Of a DNA stretch of 36,325 nucleotides, positions 17,157-25,483 are shown piece by piece. Within the stretch, counting starts at the first letter, position 1; each line of letters opens with the position of its first letter. Under the pieces are notes generated by a model. That model had not been told where the DNA came from. It made no database searches and worked only from the letters and a program-made list of their open reading frames with translations. The position numbers and the translations under genes are program-made. Source of the DNA: Myxococcales bacterium (GTDB lineage: Bacteria; Myxococcota_A; UBA9042); contig CANMNA010000017.1 of the NCBI GenBank assembly GCA_947499075.1, positions 1-36,325 on the forward strand, written 5' to 3'.

Positions 17157-18404
17157 TTAGGTCGCCCCCAAGTCGATGGCTGCGAGCCCACCGGGATTGG
17201 ACTGCACGCCCTTGCCTTCACTGGTCGTGCCATCGGGAGCGACTCGCCAGCGGCGCAAGTCAGCCGGCGCGCCGCTGCGGTCGCCCAGCCACAACGTGTT
17301 GCGTGCGGCGTCGAGCCACATTCCACTGAATGCAAATGGTTTTAGAGACTTGGCTAGCTCGACTCTGGTGTGTTTGGCCACATTGACCTGCCACAAGCGG
17401 TCCGGCCTGCCGGAGGCGAGGTCGCCCAGCGTCACCGCAAACACAACGTCGCCGTGGACAGCAAAGTCGCGGCCCCACACGCCGTCGCTGCTGGCGGCTG
17501 GCTCGGCCGTGACAGTCCAGCCAGAAGGCTGAGTCGCATCGGGGCTGAGCACGACCAGCGCAGAGAGGCCAACTTGCTGCTTGGGCTTGGAAAATGGACC
17601 TGAGCAGGCCACGACGATGCGGCCTCCGGCCGCGGCGCGCACGGATAGGCAGTTGCCGTATGCCGCCAAATCCGTGATCTCAATAGCCGAAGTAGCAGGA
17701 TCAATAGACAAAAGTCGCGCAGGTCCCTGGTCCTTGAAATCTGGCGCGAACGAGCCAAGCGGCATCCAGATTCTGCCGGCTGACAACACCATGCGCTGCG
17801 GTGCCGCGATAAAGCCCGGCACGGTCGCATAGCTATGCACATCGATTCGTTGGTTAATTGTGCCATCTACCAGCGAAAGAACATCGTCGCCACGCCCGAT
17901 GCCATCGGCCGCCAATGTGTGAAAGGCCATCCGCGAAACCCAGAGCTTCCCGTCTGGAGCCAACAGGGCGTCTTGCGGATTGCCATTGGCAGTTGCTGCC
18001 GAAGTCTTGATCTGGCGAACGACCTGACCACTTGCCGCTGCAATGACCGTCAGCACACCGCTGGCACGGTCAATGAGCACTGCTTGGCGCATCGGCAACC
18101 GGGTTTGCGCCACCACGACATCACCCGACAGCGCCGTAGCGACCTGGCTGACATGGCTACCGGAATGCAGCGCTTGCGAAAACACCACAGGCTGGGCCGC
18201 ACTGTCTGCGGTGGGCACGGTCGCCAGATCGACAAAAGACACCACGCTGGTTGCGTAGTCGCCCCCGACCACGACGAGGTACCGGGGATCTTGCGGCGCC
18301 AGATCTGGCAGCGTTGCGTAGTGTGCCGGGGGCAGCACCGCCTTTGCAGCAGGCTCGGTGCCACACGCAGCAAGACCAAGGACCAACCCGACGATCGCCT
18401 TCAT
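17157..18404 (-). CDS. Beta-propeller lipoprotein, possible BtuG-like surface ligand-capture protein
   Basis: A 415-residue predicted lipoprotein. MKAIVGLVLGLAAC has a short signal and lipobox LAAC (Cys14). The mature part is a chain of about seven blade-like segments such as YLVVVGGDYATSVVSFVDL, NPQDALLAPDGKLWVSRM, RLLSIDPATSAIEITDL, VFAVTLGD and GMWLDAARNTLWLGDRSG, the pattern of YVTN/NHL-like propellers. The frame is open upstream, but the ATG at 18404 is preferred: it overlaps the receptor's stop by four bases (ATGA) and begins a clear lipoprotein signal. It lies between a TonB-dependent receptor and a BtuF-like gene. In Bacteroides a propeller lipoprotein, BtuG, sits at the same place and binds B12 on top of BtuB. 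Orthology is an inference from fold and position. Confidence 0.82.
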   Translation of the reverse strand: MKAIVGLVLGLAACGTEPAAKAVLPPAHYATLPDLAPQDPRYLVVVGGDYATSVVSFVDLATVPTADSAAQPVVFSQALHSGSHVSQVATALSGDVVVAQTRLPMRQAVLIDRASGVLTVIAAASGQVVRQIKTSAATANGNPQDALLAPDGKLWVSRMAFHTLAADGIGRGDDVLSLVDGTINQRIDVHSYATVPGFIAAPQRMVLSAGRIWMPLGSFAPDFKDQGPARLLSIDPATSAIEITDLAAYGNCLSVRAAAGGRIVVACSGPFSKPKQQVGLSALVVLSPDATQPSGWTVTAEPAASSDGVWGRDFAVHGDVVFAVTLGDLASGRPDRLWQVNVAKHTRVELAKSLKPFAFSGMWLDAARNTLWLGDRSGAPADLRRWRVAPDGTTSEGKGVQSNPGGLAAIDLGAT

Positions 18405-20464
18405 GGTGAAGCAGGCCCGCCGAACTGCCAGGCCACCTGCAGCCACACCGTACGACCGGGCAGCGGGTAGCCAACGAGATCGAACCAGCTGGCGTCGAGC
18501 AGGTTGTCGACGAAAATGTCCACTGCTGCAGTCGCGTTTTGGCTGGAAATACGCGCGCCTAACGACATCATTTTCCTTGCAGGTAGCTGCACCAAATTGG
18601 CGGCGTCGAGCGCGTACGAGGACTGCCACTGCCCAGAAATCCACAGCGCACTGCCCACCGGCGCCCTGCCCCAGCGTGGCTGGAGCCACTCCAGGCGACC
18701 AGCTGCTTTGGCCGCCGGTCGCATGGGCAACGCCAGCCGACCATACACCGGTCGACCGCTGGTGTCGCGGGCTTGCATCAGCGACAGTTGACTGCTCGCG
18801 CGCCAACTGTCGCCCCGCTTGGCCTCCAGCTGGCATTCCAAGCCCGACAGCGTCGCCGCGACAATGTTTTGGTACATCGCTTGGTGAGGACCGGACGCAA
18901 CCAACTGAATCAGGTCGGTAGCGACAGTTGCAAAGGCGTGAATTTCTGCAGCTGCCCGCCACTGATCGCCGTCGCGGTGGCTGCGCAACCCAACTTCTAG
19001 CGTGTGTGCCGTTTCCGGTCTGAGCCGCGCGTTGCCATGGATGACAGCGGTCTCGGTAAAAAGCTCCTGCAGATTGGGCTGTCGCAAGGCGCGACGCCCA
19101 CTGACAACAGCTTGGAGCCGCGGCGTCCACTGCCACCATCCGAACAGCGCGGCGTGCTGCGTCCAGGCTGAGGCTGGGGCTGACTGCACCCAGACAAATG
19201 GCGCTTGCCGGGCGTCCAGCACGCGCTGGGTCAGCCACCTGCCACCAGCGGTTGCCGTCACCGACCACGTCTGAGCGTCGTGCAAGGTCAGCGTGCCATC
19301 CATGCCGCCGCTGGTCCGATGCGAAGCAGGCTGGTCTTGCACGCGGAGCAGGTCTGTTGCCGTCACCGTGCCGGTTTCAGCGGCAACTCGCAACGTTGTA
19401 CTCGCCGCCCATGCCGCGCCAGACCAGACCGGTGCTTGCCACAGGGCCGATCCTCCGACCGCAAGCGTGCCGCGCCGAGCGTGCAGCGCTGGCCCGAGTT
19501 CTCCAAATGTATCATTGGCATCAATGGATTGGGTGGCGGCATGCCCGACCACAGTCAGGCGCGCTTCGGGGATCAGCAAGCCGTCGCGGTGGGCGGACAC
19601 CACCAGGAGCTGCCGGTCCTGGCGCAGATGCGCCAGCTTGGTTTGGGTCAAGGCAGGCCCGGCGATGCCAGTTGCCAACTGGGCACCCAACCAGGTAGCC
19701 GCGACGCGCCAACCACTTTCGCTGACACAATCGGCAGTAGCAAAGCCACCCCACCGCGATAGGCTGGCATTGGTGCGCACGGCGATGACGTCGTCACTGC
19801 GATCGGCCGGTGTGCCAGGATCCAATTGAAAGGGATACTGCCCCCGCACGCTGAGCCACCGTCCGCCCAGCGTTGCGCCACAGCGTTGGCCACGCGTCGC
19901 GACCGCGGCTTGCAGGCCGTTGGCGCCGAAGCTACCGGTTTGGGTCAAGATTTGAGCCGCCGATCCGGACAGCCGACGCAGGCGCACACGCAGCGCCCCG
20001 CCTAGTCCTTGGGCGCCAAGTTCTGGCGGTGTAACGCCCCGGTACAGTTCAAGTCGGTCGATCGCGATCGTTGGCAGCTCAGCGACATCGAAAAAGCCGC
20101 CATCCAGCTGCGGCAGGACAGCGTCGTCGATGGCGACAATGAGTTGTTCGGCCGTTGCGCCACGCACCGACAGGCTCGCCGGCGACCCGGCACCGCCAGT
20201 TTGCAGCACGCCGGCACCTGGTTGTGCAGCCAACACCGCAGCGATCGACTGCCCGCTGCGCCGCAGCTGATCGCCCACCACGACTGATGCCGCCGCTGCA
20301 GGATCAGCGACGACCGCAAGCAATTGCTTTTTAGCGTGAATTGCCTTGGGCGGCAGCTGGACAGCGCGGTCGGCCGGCCTAGTCGTTGGTACGGCCGCAT
20401 AAGTTGAATTCAAGACAATTACGCTGCCTATGCTGACGACAGCCAAGCATAGGCAAGGCGTCAC
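18401..20464 (-). CDS. btuB: TonB-dependent outer-membrane receptor, BtuB-like
   Basis: A 687-residue outer-membrane receptor. The signal peptide runs to about STYA (residue 23). The plug domain is clear: VVVGDQLRRSGQSIAAVLAAQPG, ASLSVRGATAEQLIVAIDD, IDRLELYRGVTPPELG and LGGALRVRLR. Beta-barrel strands follow, with RALRQPNLQELF typical of the late barrel and a terminal strand VWLQVAWQF that continues six residues further than usual. The start is GTG 20464; upstream in frame I found no better start codon, and no strong ribosome site is visible. It is the first gene of the four-gene uptake operon. BtuB is the preferred name because of the BtuF and propeller neighbours; a siderophore or heme receptor would look similar. 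Confidence 0.87.
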   Translation of the reverse strand: MTPCLCLAVVSIGSVIVLNSTYAAVPTTRPADRAVQLPPKAIHAKKQLLAVVADPAAAASVVVGDQLRRSGQSIAAVLAAQPGAGVLQTGGAGSPASLSVRGATAEQLIVAIDDAVLPQLDGGFFDVAELPTIAIDRLELYRGVTPPELGAQGLGGALRVRLRRLSGSAAQILTQTGSFGANGLQAAVATRGQRCGATLGGRWLSVRGQYPFQLDPGTPADRSDDVIAVRTNASLSRWGGFATADCVSESGWRVAATWLGAQLATGIAGPALTQTKLAHLRQDRQLLVVSAHRDGLLIPEARLTVVGHAATQSIDANDTFGELGPALHARRGTLAVGGSALWQAPVWSGAAWAASTTLRVAAETGTVTATDLLRVQDQPASHRTSGGMDGTLTLHDAQTWSVTATAGGRWLTQRVLDARQAPFVWVQSAPASAWTQHAALFGWWQWTPRLQAVVSGRRALRQPNLQELFTETAVIHGNARLRPETAHTLEVGLRSHRDGDQWRAAAEIHAFATVATDLIQLVASGPHQAMYQNIVAATLSGLECQLEAKRGDSWRASSQLSLMQARDTSGRPVYGRLALPMRPAAKAAGRLEWLQPRWGRAPVGSALWISGQWQSSYALDAANLVQLPARKMMSLGARISSQNATAAVDIFVDNLLDASWFDLVGYPLPGRTVWLQVAWQFGGPASP

Positions 20465-20598
20465 ATGCCGATCTGCAACACAACATTTGGATAGAAAAGA
20501 CGACGTGCCCGACCAGTGCTGACATGCCGCGACCTGCGACGACCCGATTGCACCAGCGCCGCGACGTGGCTGTCAATGCACACGCCCCAATTCGCCGA
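20465..20598 (-). other. 134-base leader region of the BtuB-like operon
   Basis: This is the gap between the triplicated-domain lipoprotein gene and the receptor start. I looked for the conserved core of a cobalamin riboswitch on the minus strand. GGTGCAATCGGG and CAGCACTGGTCGGG vaguely resemble parts of it, but the order and spacing do not fit, so no riboswitch is called. No clear promoter or terminator was seen. Confidence 0.4.
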
Positions 20599-21828
20599 CT
20601 AGGGTTTGGTGCAGGTGTTATTGGGCCCGCAAGGCGCCAAGAGCAGGGGCACAGGCAGCGCGGTGTGGGTGCCAGCCGCGATCGGCTTGATGAGCATGCT
20701 GCCACCGACCACGCTTTGGTTGCTCGCGGTGACCCCAGTCGCGTGCAAGCCAATCGCGGCACCTGTCACGTTGCATACCACCAAACTATGGGCACCAGGC
20801 GGAATTGCACATTGCGGCTGGGCAAAACCAAAGTCGAGGACCCGCGCGTCGTAGCTTGCCAAATTGGTCAATTCGCACGGCTTGGCCGCCCACGGATCGC
20901 TCATTGGAATCACGACTTTGTCTGCGGCATCGCGGACTTCTACGTAAACCGTTTGCACGCCAGCTTTGGTGCAGGCGCCGCCTTCGGCAAACAGCCAATC
21001 GAGGCTGAAAACCGTTCGCTGGCCGATATCGAGCGCCTTGCCTGATAGGGTGACCTCGGCGTTCTTGATCAGGAAAGGGCCGGCGACATTGATGCTCCCC
21101 CAGCTCGCGGGTGCCGCAGGGCCATCGGCGTCGAGTTGAATCAACCGCGTCCCCGTCGGCACGTTGGCAACGGTGACGTTACCGGCCTTGCACGGGGCCG
21201 TCAGCGAAGCGATTTCGGCGCGCTTGTCATCGAGGACCCGCACTTTGATCTGGGTGATGCCCCGCTTGCTACACGCCGTGGCCGGTGCCTCACCGAGTAC
21301 CGTCCATGTCACGTAGACGTTGCCCTTGCCGGTCGAGGTCGACGTGCCCTCGCCGAGCTTGACCATGTCGATGGGCGCGCTGACCGCGGTTGTGGTGGCG
21401 CCGGTGATCGAAAAGTCGCCGGCTGGTGCCAAGTTGCCATAGCTGGGCTTGCCAGCGACATCAGAGGCCGTGTAGCCGTCAAGTTGCAGCACCACGGCGG
21501 CGATCGGCGTAAGGCCGGTCACCGAGAGCTTGCCGGCTGAACACGCAGCACTGGCAGACGCGAACGCGGTGGTCTGCCCTTTGCCAAAGACACTGACAAC
21601 GACTTTGACAACGCCCGTCGCGGCGCAGCCAACTGCTGCTGGTTGACCGCCGAGGGTCCACGCAGTTGCGATTGCGCCCTTGGTTGCGCCATCGCCAGCC
21701 CCGGCACCGATCTGGCGTCGATCATTGACGACACATCCGGAGGCGCTCGCCCCGAACACGCCACAAACGGCCAACCAAACCAGCGCTACACGGCGCTGAT
21801 TGGACAGGAATCGGACTTGAACACCCAT
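20599..21828 (-). CDS. Lipoprotein with three tandem copies of an Ig-like domain (409 residues)
   Basis: The start ATG 21828 is chosen because a perfect GGAGG lies a few bases upstream and it opens a lipoprotein signal ending in the lipobox ASGC (Cys32). The open frame upstream, which runs into the divergent gene, has no such features. The mature protein contains three similar units of about 100 residues (about 52-157, 170-268, 272-385). Each begins with a Trp segment (TAWTLGG, VTWTVLGE, LDWLFAEGG), then a Cys, then a G-x2-x-VxV-x-V strand, then a second Cys, then a strand ending in Asp. This looks like an all-beta, disulfide-pinned domain. Function unknown. It is transcribed towards the BtuB-like operon, but 134 bases separate them. 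Confidence 0.82.
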   Translation of the reverse strand: MGVQVRFLSNQRRVALVWLAVCGVFGASASGCVVNDRRQIGAGAGDGATKGAIATAWTLGGQPAAVGCAATGVVKVVVSVFGKGQTTAFASASAACSAGKLSVTGLTPIAAVVLQLDGYTASDVAGKPSYGNLAPAGDFSITGATTTAVSAPIDMVKLGEGTSTSTGKGNVYVTWTVLGEAPATACSKRGITQIKVRVLDDKRAEIASLTAPCKAGNVTVANVPTGTRLIQLDADGPAAPASWGSINVAGPFLIKNAEVTLSGKALDIGQRTVFSLDWLFAEGGACTKAGVQTVYVEVRDAADKVVIPMSDPWAAKPCELTNLASYDARVLDFGFAQPQCAIPPGAHSLVVCNVTGAAIGLHATGVTASNQSVVGGSMLIKPIAAGTHTALPVPLLLAPCGPNNTCTKP

Positions 21829-21958
21829 TGAGCAACCTCCGCCGCCCACAACGCGCCCTGCCTGCGGGTATTCACGGCCCAGGACAGGGCAACAAAAACT
21901 TGACGGAGGCGGACTTGCAGCGACCATCGCTGTGCCGGCCATCCGGCTTTGCACGGCA
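21829..21958. promoter_or_regulatory. Divergent intergenic region
   Basis: About 130 bases separate the start of the triplicated-domain lipoprotein gene (minus) from the likely start of the NlpC/P60-like gene (plus). Both promoters must lie here. The ribosome site GGAGG for the minus gene sits at 21836-21840. A GGAGG on the plus strand at about 21905 is about 25 bases before the GTG at 21932. No clear -35/-10 pair was seen. Confidence 0.45.
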
Positions 21959-22825
21959 ATGCCAAACCCGAACCGCTCCATCGTCCGACTGCGACCTAGT
22001 CTTGCCAGCATGGGCGTGCTGTGGTGCTGGGGTTGTGGCACATTGCCAGCCGTTTCGAGGGACTACGCTTGGCAGGCCAGCGAGCTCAACTTTGTACCCG
22101 AAGCCAGAACCGTTGCGGACAGCCGCGCACAAATGGCCCGCCAATCGCCGCGCGTGGCGCGCCTTGCAGAGCGTCCTGCGCCGCAAGCCCCAGCCGAGCC
22201 TGCCCAGCGGCCGCAATTGCCACTGCCTAGGCCTTCGCCCGAGCGAATTGCCGTGCCCAGTCCACACGAACCCAGTGAGCCCATCGCCAGCCGGTCGGCG
22301 CAACCGGCAGCCCCGGCTTCGACGCCGCCGCCTCAGAACACAACTGACGTGCGCGCGGCGCAGCGGGTCGAAGCTGCACTCGCCCTGCTCGGCACGCCGG
22401 GCCTGCAGGATCGGGCGTTCGTGGCCCAAGTGCTGCGCGCGGCCGGTCAGGATGTCGCAGTCGACACAAAGCTCCCCTACGCCGCGGCGCTGTGGACCAA
22501 GCTCGAGGACGCCAAAGTTGCTAAAACCACAGTAAGAGCTGGTGACCTGGTGTTCTTCCATGACACCGCTGACCTCAACGCCAATGGCAAGCCAGACGAC
22601 GGTGTCACCCTCGTCGGCGTGGTTGAGCGTGCCCACGGCAGCCGAGTCCTGTTTATCGCCCAACGTGCGGGCAAAGTCAGAAGAATGGCGGTCGATCCCG
22701 AGCGACCATTGGTGATTCGCGACTCGGCGGGTGACGTCGTCAATACGCGCCTGGTCCGGTGGCCTGGCTCTGGCGAACCTTGGACAACGGGCCAATGCTT
22801 GACTGGCTACTCCCGACCCAAGTAG
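21959..22825 (+). CDS. NlpC/P60-like fold protein apparently lacking catalytic residues
   Basis: A protein of about 288 residues with a basic N-terminus, a short hydrophobic stretch (LASMGVLWCWGCG), a long Pro/Ala-rich linker (about 60-130) and a C-terminal domain resembling NlpC/P60 or CHAP cysteine peptidases. GDLVFF (195-200) matches the conserved strand of that fold. At the position of the catalytic D-C-[SG] stretch the sequence reads DRAFVAQVLRAAG (151-163), with no Cys, and where HVG is expected it reads TLVGVV (217-222), with no His. It may be a non-catalytic cell-wall-binding version. The start is uncertain: GTG 21932, ATG 21959 and ATG 22010 are all in frame; 21959 gives the best basic-plus-hydrophobic N-terminus. 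The stop is six bases from the end of convergent mutS2. Confidence 0.7.
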   Translation: MPNPNRSIVRLRPSLASMGVLWCWGCGTLPAVSRDYAWQASELNFVPEARTVADSRAQMARQSPRVARLAERPAPQAPAEPAQRPQLPLPRPSPERIAVPSPHEPSEPIASRSAQPAAPASTPPPQNTTDVRAAQRVEAALALLGTPGLQDRAFVAQVLRAAGQDVAVDTKLPYAAALWTKLEDAKVAKTTVRAGDLVFFHDTADLNANGKPDDGVTLVGVVERAHGSRVLFIAQRAGKVRRMAVDPERPLVIRDSAGDVVNTRLVRWPGSGEPWTTGQCLTGYSRPK

Positions 22826-22831
22826 CTGAAT

Positions 22832-25273
22832 CTACTGTTTAATCCAGACAAGAGTCGCGCCGTCGCCGCCCTCATGGCGATCGCCAGCCCGGTACTGCGC
22901 GACTTGGCGGTGACGCCTCAGGTGGGCCCGGATCGCCTCTCGCAAGGCACCCGTACCCGAGCCGTGAACAACGCATGCGCCGACTCGACCGGCCATGAGC
23001 GCCTGATCGAGGTGCTTGTCGACCGCAGCAACAGCTTCGTCGGCCCGCATACCGCGCACGTCGACAGTCGCCTCTGCCGTCCGCAACGCGGCGCCCGCTT
23101 CTCCAAGAGACTGCGGTGTCGCAAGCTCGTCCCGTTGCGGGCGCGGCGCGGTCACGCCAACGTGCGCAGCTTTGCTCGGAGCTGCCTGCCCCGACCCTGA
23201 CCGATCGCCTGCAAGCGGCCGCTGGAGTACTGTAGGCTCAGCCCAAAGCTGCAGGTTGCCGGCCGCGACCTTGCACCGATCCTGACGCGGCGAGACCTCA
23301 ACGATCATCACGGCCTTTTGAAGGCCGGTGTGCCACACTGTCGCACCCGCAATGAGATCGGCTGGCGCGACGGCTGTGCGTACCGCGACGGGCCTGTGTG
23401 CGTGCAGCGCTACGTTGACCATGGCCTGGGCCGTTGTCACCCGTTCGCCGGCTACCTTGGCGATCTCTTGAAGTTGCTTGCGGTCCGCGGTGGCCAGCTC
23501 CGATCGTGCTGACTCGATGTCCCGGCACCACTGGGTCAGCTGCACAACCGCGCCCTCTGCGGCGTGCGCAACGCGCTGCTCCAGAGATCGCTGCTCCTGA
23601 CGGCGCAGTTCGACAAGCCGCTCGCGCTCCAACTCCAACTGGTTGCGCTGAGTGCGAAATTCATTGGCCTCCTGCGCAGTCAGGCGGCGCTCTTCGGCCA
23701 GTTCAGCCAACACAAGTGCCACCGTCGAGCTATCGCTGCCCATCAACTGGGCCGCGCGATCGGTGATCGCTTGCGGCAAGCCGATGCGTTGGGCGAGCAC
23801 CAGCGGATCGGAGCTGCCGATCTCGCCCAGTGCAAGTTGGTAAGTCGGCGCTCCAGTCACCACGTCTCGGCACAGTGCGGCATTGGCAAAGGTCTTGTTG
23901 CGCAACGCGAGCAACTTGCACGCTTCAAAATGGGTGGTCACAGCGCCCCAACTCTCTGGCAGCTCTAGCGCGGCATACTCGAGCAGCGCAGTCGCCAGCG
24001 CCGAACCAGCGAGCGGCTCGGTACCGGCCGCCAGTTCGTCGAGCAGCACGAACACCGGCGGATGGGCTTTGGCCTGCGCGAGCACCGCAGTGACCGCGCG
24101 CAAGTGGCCTTCAAAGGTCGACAGCCCTTTGCCCAAGTCCTGCGCGTCGCCAATGACGGCGTGTACACCGCCAAAAAACGGCAGGCAGGCGTCATTTCCT
24201 GCAGCAACATACAGGCCGTGACGGGCCATTTCCGCAGCGAGGCCGAGCGCTGTCAGCAGCACGGTCTTACCTCCGCCATTGGGTCCGGAGACAACCAGCC
24301 AGCGCACCGGACGTCCGGTTAACCGCACGTCATTGGCTACCGCGGTGGCCCCATCGAGGACCAGCACAGGGTGGCGCAGCCGGGGCAAGTCGATGCGAGT
24401 GCTGTCAAATCTCGGGCGGTGGCCACCAAGCTCGCTGGCCAACCGGGCCATGGCGAGCCGCAGATCCAGGTGCACGAGCAGCCCAATGGCGTGGCGCAGG
24501 TCGATGTGGCAGTCCGCGCACATGCCGCTCAGTTCAGCCAAAATCCGCCGTTCTTCGCGCCGTACGGCGTCGTAAGCCAGCGCCATGCGGTTGTTGGCCT
24601 CCACCAGCTCCTGAGGCTCCACGTAGACGGTGTGCCCAGTCTGCGATGTGCCGTGAATGATGCCCGGCAGGGTCCGCTTTTCGCTGGCCCGCACTGGCAA
24701 AACGTACCGATCGTCGCGCAGGGTAAAGTACTCGTCCTGGAGCAAACCGGCCGCGTCGCTGTCCCGCACAAGTTGGTCAATGCGGTGACGCAAACGGGCG
24801 GCCAGTTGCACGACTTCTTGACGCAGCCGGGCAAGCTCAGGGCTGGCTGTGTCCAGGATTTGGCCATCTGGGCCGATCGAATCGTGCAACGCCGTGGTGA
24901 GCAAACCTAGGTCTGGGCCGTCGCGACACAGCATGCCCATGTGCGCGATGTGCACCGGCCAGACCTTGGCAGCGGCAGCAAACGTGCCGACGGCATGGGC
25001 GACGCGCGCCAAAGCGGCCAATTCGGCACCAGCAAGCGGCACACCGACAACCGCCTGATCGAGCAACGGGGCAAGGAGCACCTGCTCTGGCAGTCCGGGC
25101 AGCGCTGCCATCGCCAACAGCTGGTCCGCTTCTCCTGTCTCGTCCAGACGCAGCTCGGCGTCGCCCTGATTGGCCGCCGGTTGGAGCGCCAAGGCAGCAG
25201 CAGCGCCGCCGTCACAGCGTGTGGCCCGCGCAAGTGCTTGCAAGATCGTCGACCAATGTAGAGCGTTGCCCAT
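22832..25273 (-). CDS. mutS2: MutS2 family protein (DNA or ribosome rescue ATPase) with Smr domain
   Basis: A protein of about 813 residues with the full MutS2 layout: N-terminal core and clamp helices, ATPase domain with Walker A SGPNGGGKT near residue 328, ...FVLLDELAAGTEP as Walker B, a coiled-coil insertion (ERERLVELRRQEQRSLEQR), and a C-terminal Smr domain with VDVRGMRADEA and VVHGSGTGALREAI. MutS2 is known to suppress recombination in some bacteria and to split collided ribosomes in Bacillus; Smr domains have nuclease activity. Length is normal. GTG 25279 and ATG 25273 are both possible starts; the ATG is preferred. It is divergent from the ATPase gene at 25484. Confidence 0.95.
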   Translation of the reverse strand: MGNALHWSTILQALARATRCDGGAAAALALQPAANQGDAELRLDETGEADQLLAMAALPGLPEQVLLAPLLDQAVVGVPLAGAELAALARVAHAVGTFAAAAKVWPVHIAHMGMLCRDGPDLGLLTTALHDSIGPDGQILDTASPELARLRQEVVQLAARLRHRIDQLVRDSDAAGLLQDEYFTLRDDRYVLPVRASEKRTLPGIIHGTSQTGHTVYVEPQELVEANNRMALAYDAVRREERRILAELSGMCADCHIDLRHAIGLLVHLDLRLAMARLASELGGHRPRFDSTRIDLPRLRHPVLVLDGATAVANDVRLTGRPVRWLVVSGPNGGGKTVLLTALGLAAEMARHGLYVAAGNDACLPFFGGVHAVIGDAQDLGKGLSTFEGHLRAVTAVLAQAKAHPPVFVLLDELAAGTEPLAGSALATALLEYAALELPESWGAVTTHFEACKLLALRNKTFANAALCRDVVTGAPTYQLALGEIGSSDPLVLAQRIGLPQAITDRAAQLMGSDSSTVALVLAELAEERRLTAQEANEFRTQRNQLELERERLVELRRQEQRSLEQRVAHAAEGAVVQLTQWCRDIESARSELATADRKQLQEIAKVAGERVTTAQAMVNVALHAHRPVAVRTAVAPADLIAGATVWHTGLQKAVMIVEVSPRQDRCKVAAGNLQLWAEPTVLQRPLAGDRSGSGQAAPSKAAHVGVTAPRPQRDELATPQSLGEAGAALRTAEATVDVRGMRADEAVAAVDKHLDQALMAGRVGACVVHGSGTGALREAIRAHLRRHRQVAQYRAGDRHEGGDGATLVWIKQ

Positions 25274-25483
25274 TGCCACTCAAAACTGCACGCTGCTTGT
25301 CCGCACGGCGCGACGAGCCTATCATCGCGCGACCGGACCGGCGAGGCGCCCATGCGCTTTGGTGGCACTTGCCTAGCCGGAGGCTGACTGTGGATAGCCG
25401 GACGCCGCGTTGCGCTGCGCCAGTGAGTTTTTGGTCGTGCATGGTCCCGGCGCAGCGTCGTCGGGCAAAGGTGCAGCTGCCCG
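25274..25483. promoter_or_regulatory. Divergent intergenic region between mutS2 and the STAND/TPR ATPase gene
   Basis: About 210 bases with no gene. Promoters for both directions are expected here. On the plus strand AAAGGTG lies about 11 bases before ATG 25484 and may be the ribosome site. I see no convincing repeat or operator. Confidence 0.45.

Noticed and set aside
18405..19268. N-terminal extension of the propeller lipoprotein gene by 288 codons
   Set aside because: It lies inside the TonB-dependent receptor gene in another frame and has no domain. The ATG at 18404 starts a proper lipoprotein signal and overlaps the receptor stop by four bases.
20465..20598. Cobalamin riboswitch upstream of the BtuB-like gene
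   Set aside because: Only loose fragments resembling the conserved core were found, in the wrong order and spacing. A covariance-model search would settle it.
21829..22041. N-terminal extension of the triplicated-domain lipoprotein
   Set aside because: It would overlap the divergent NlpC/P60-like gene. ATG 21828 has a perfect GGAGG and begins a lipoprotein signal.
21872..22795. Minus-strand frame of 307 codons opposite the NlpC/P60-like gene
   Set aside because: No domain, signal or start site was seen, while the plus strand has a recognisable fold and linker.
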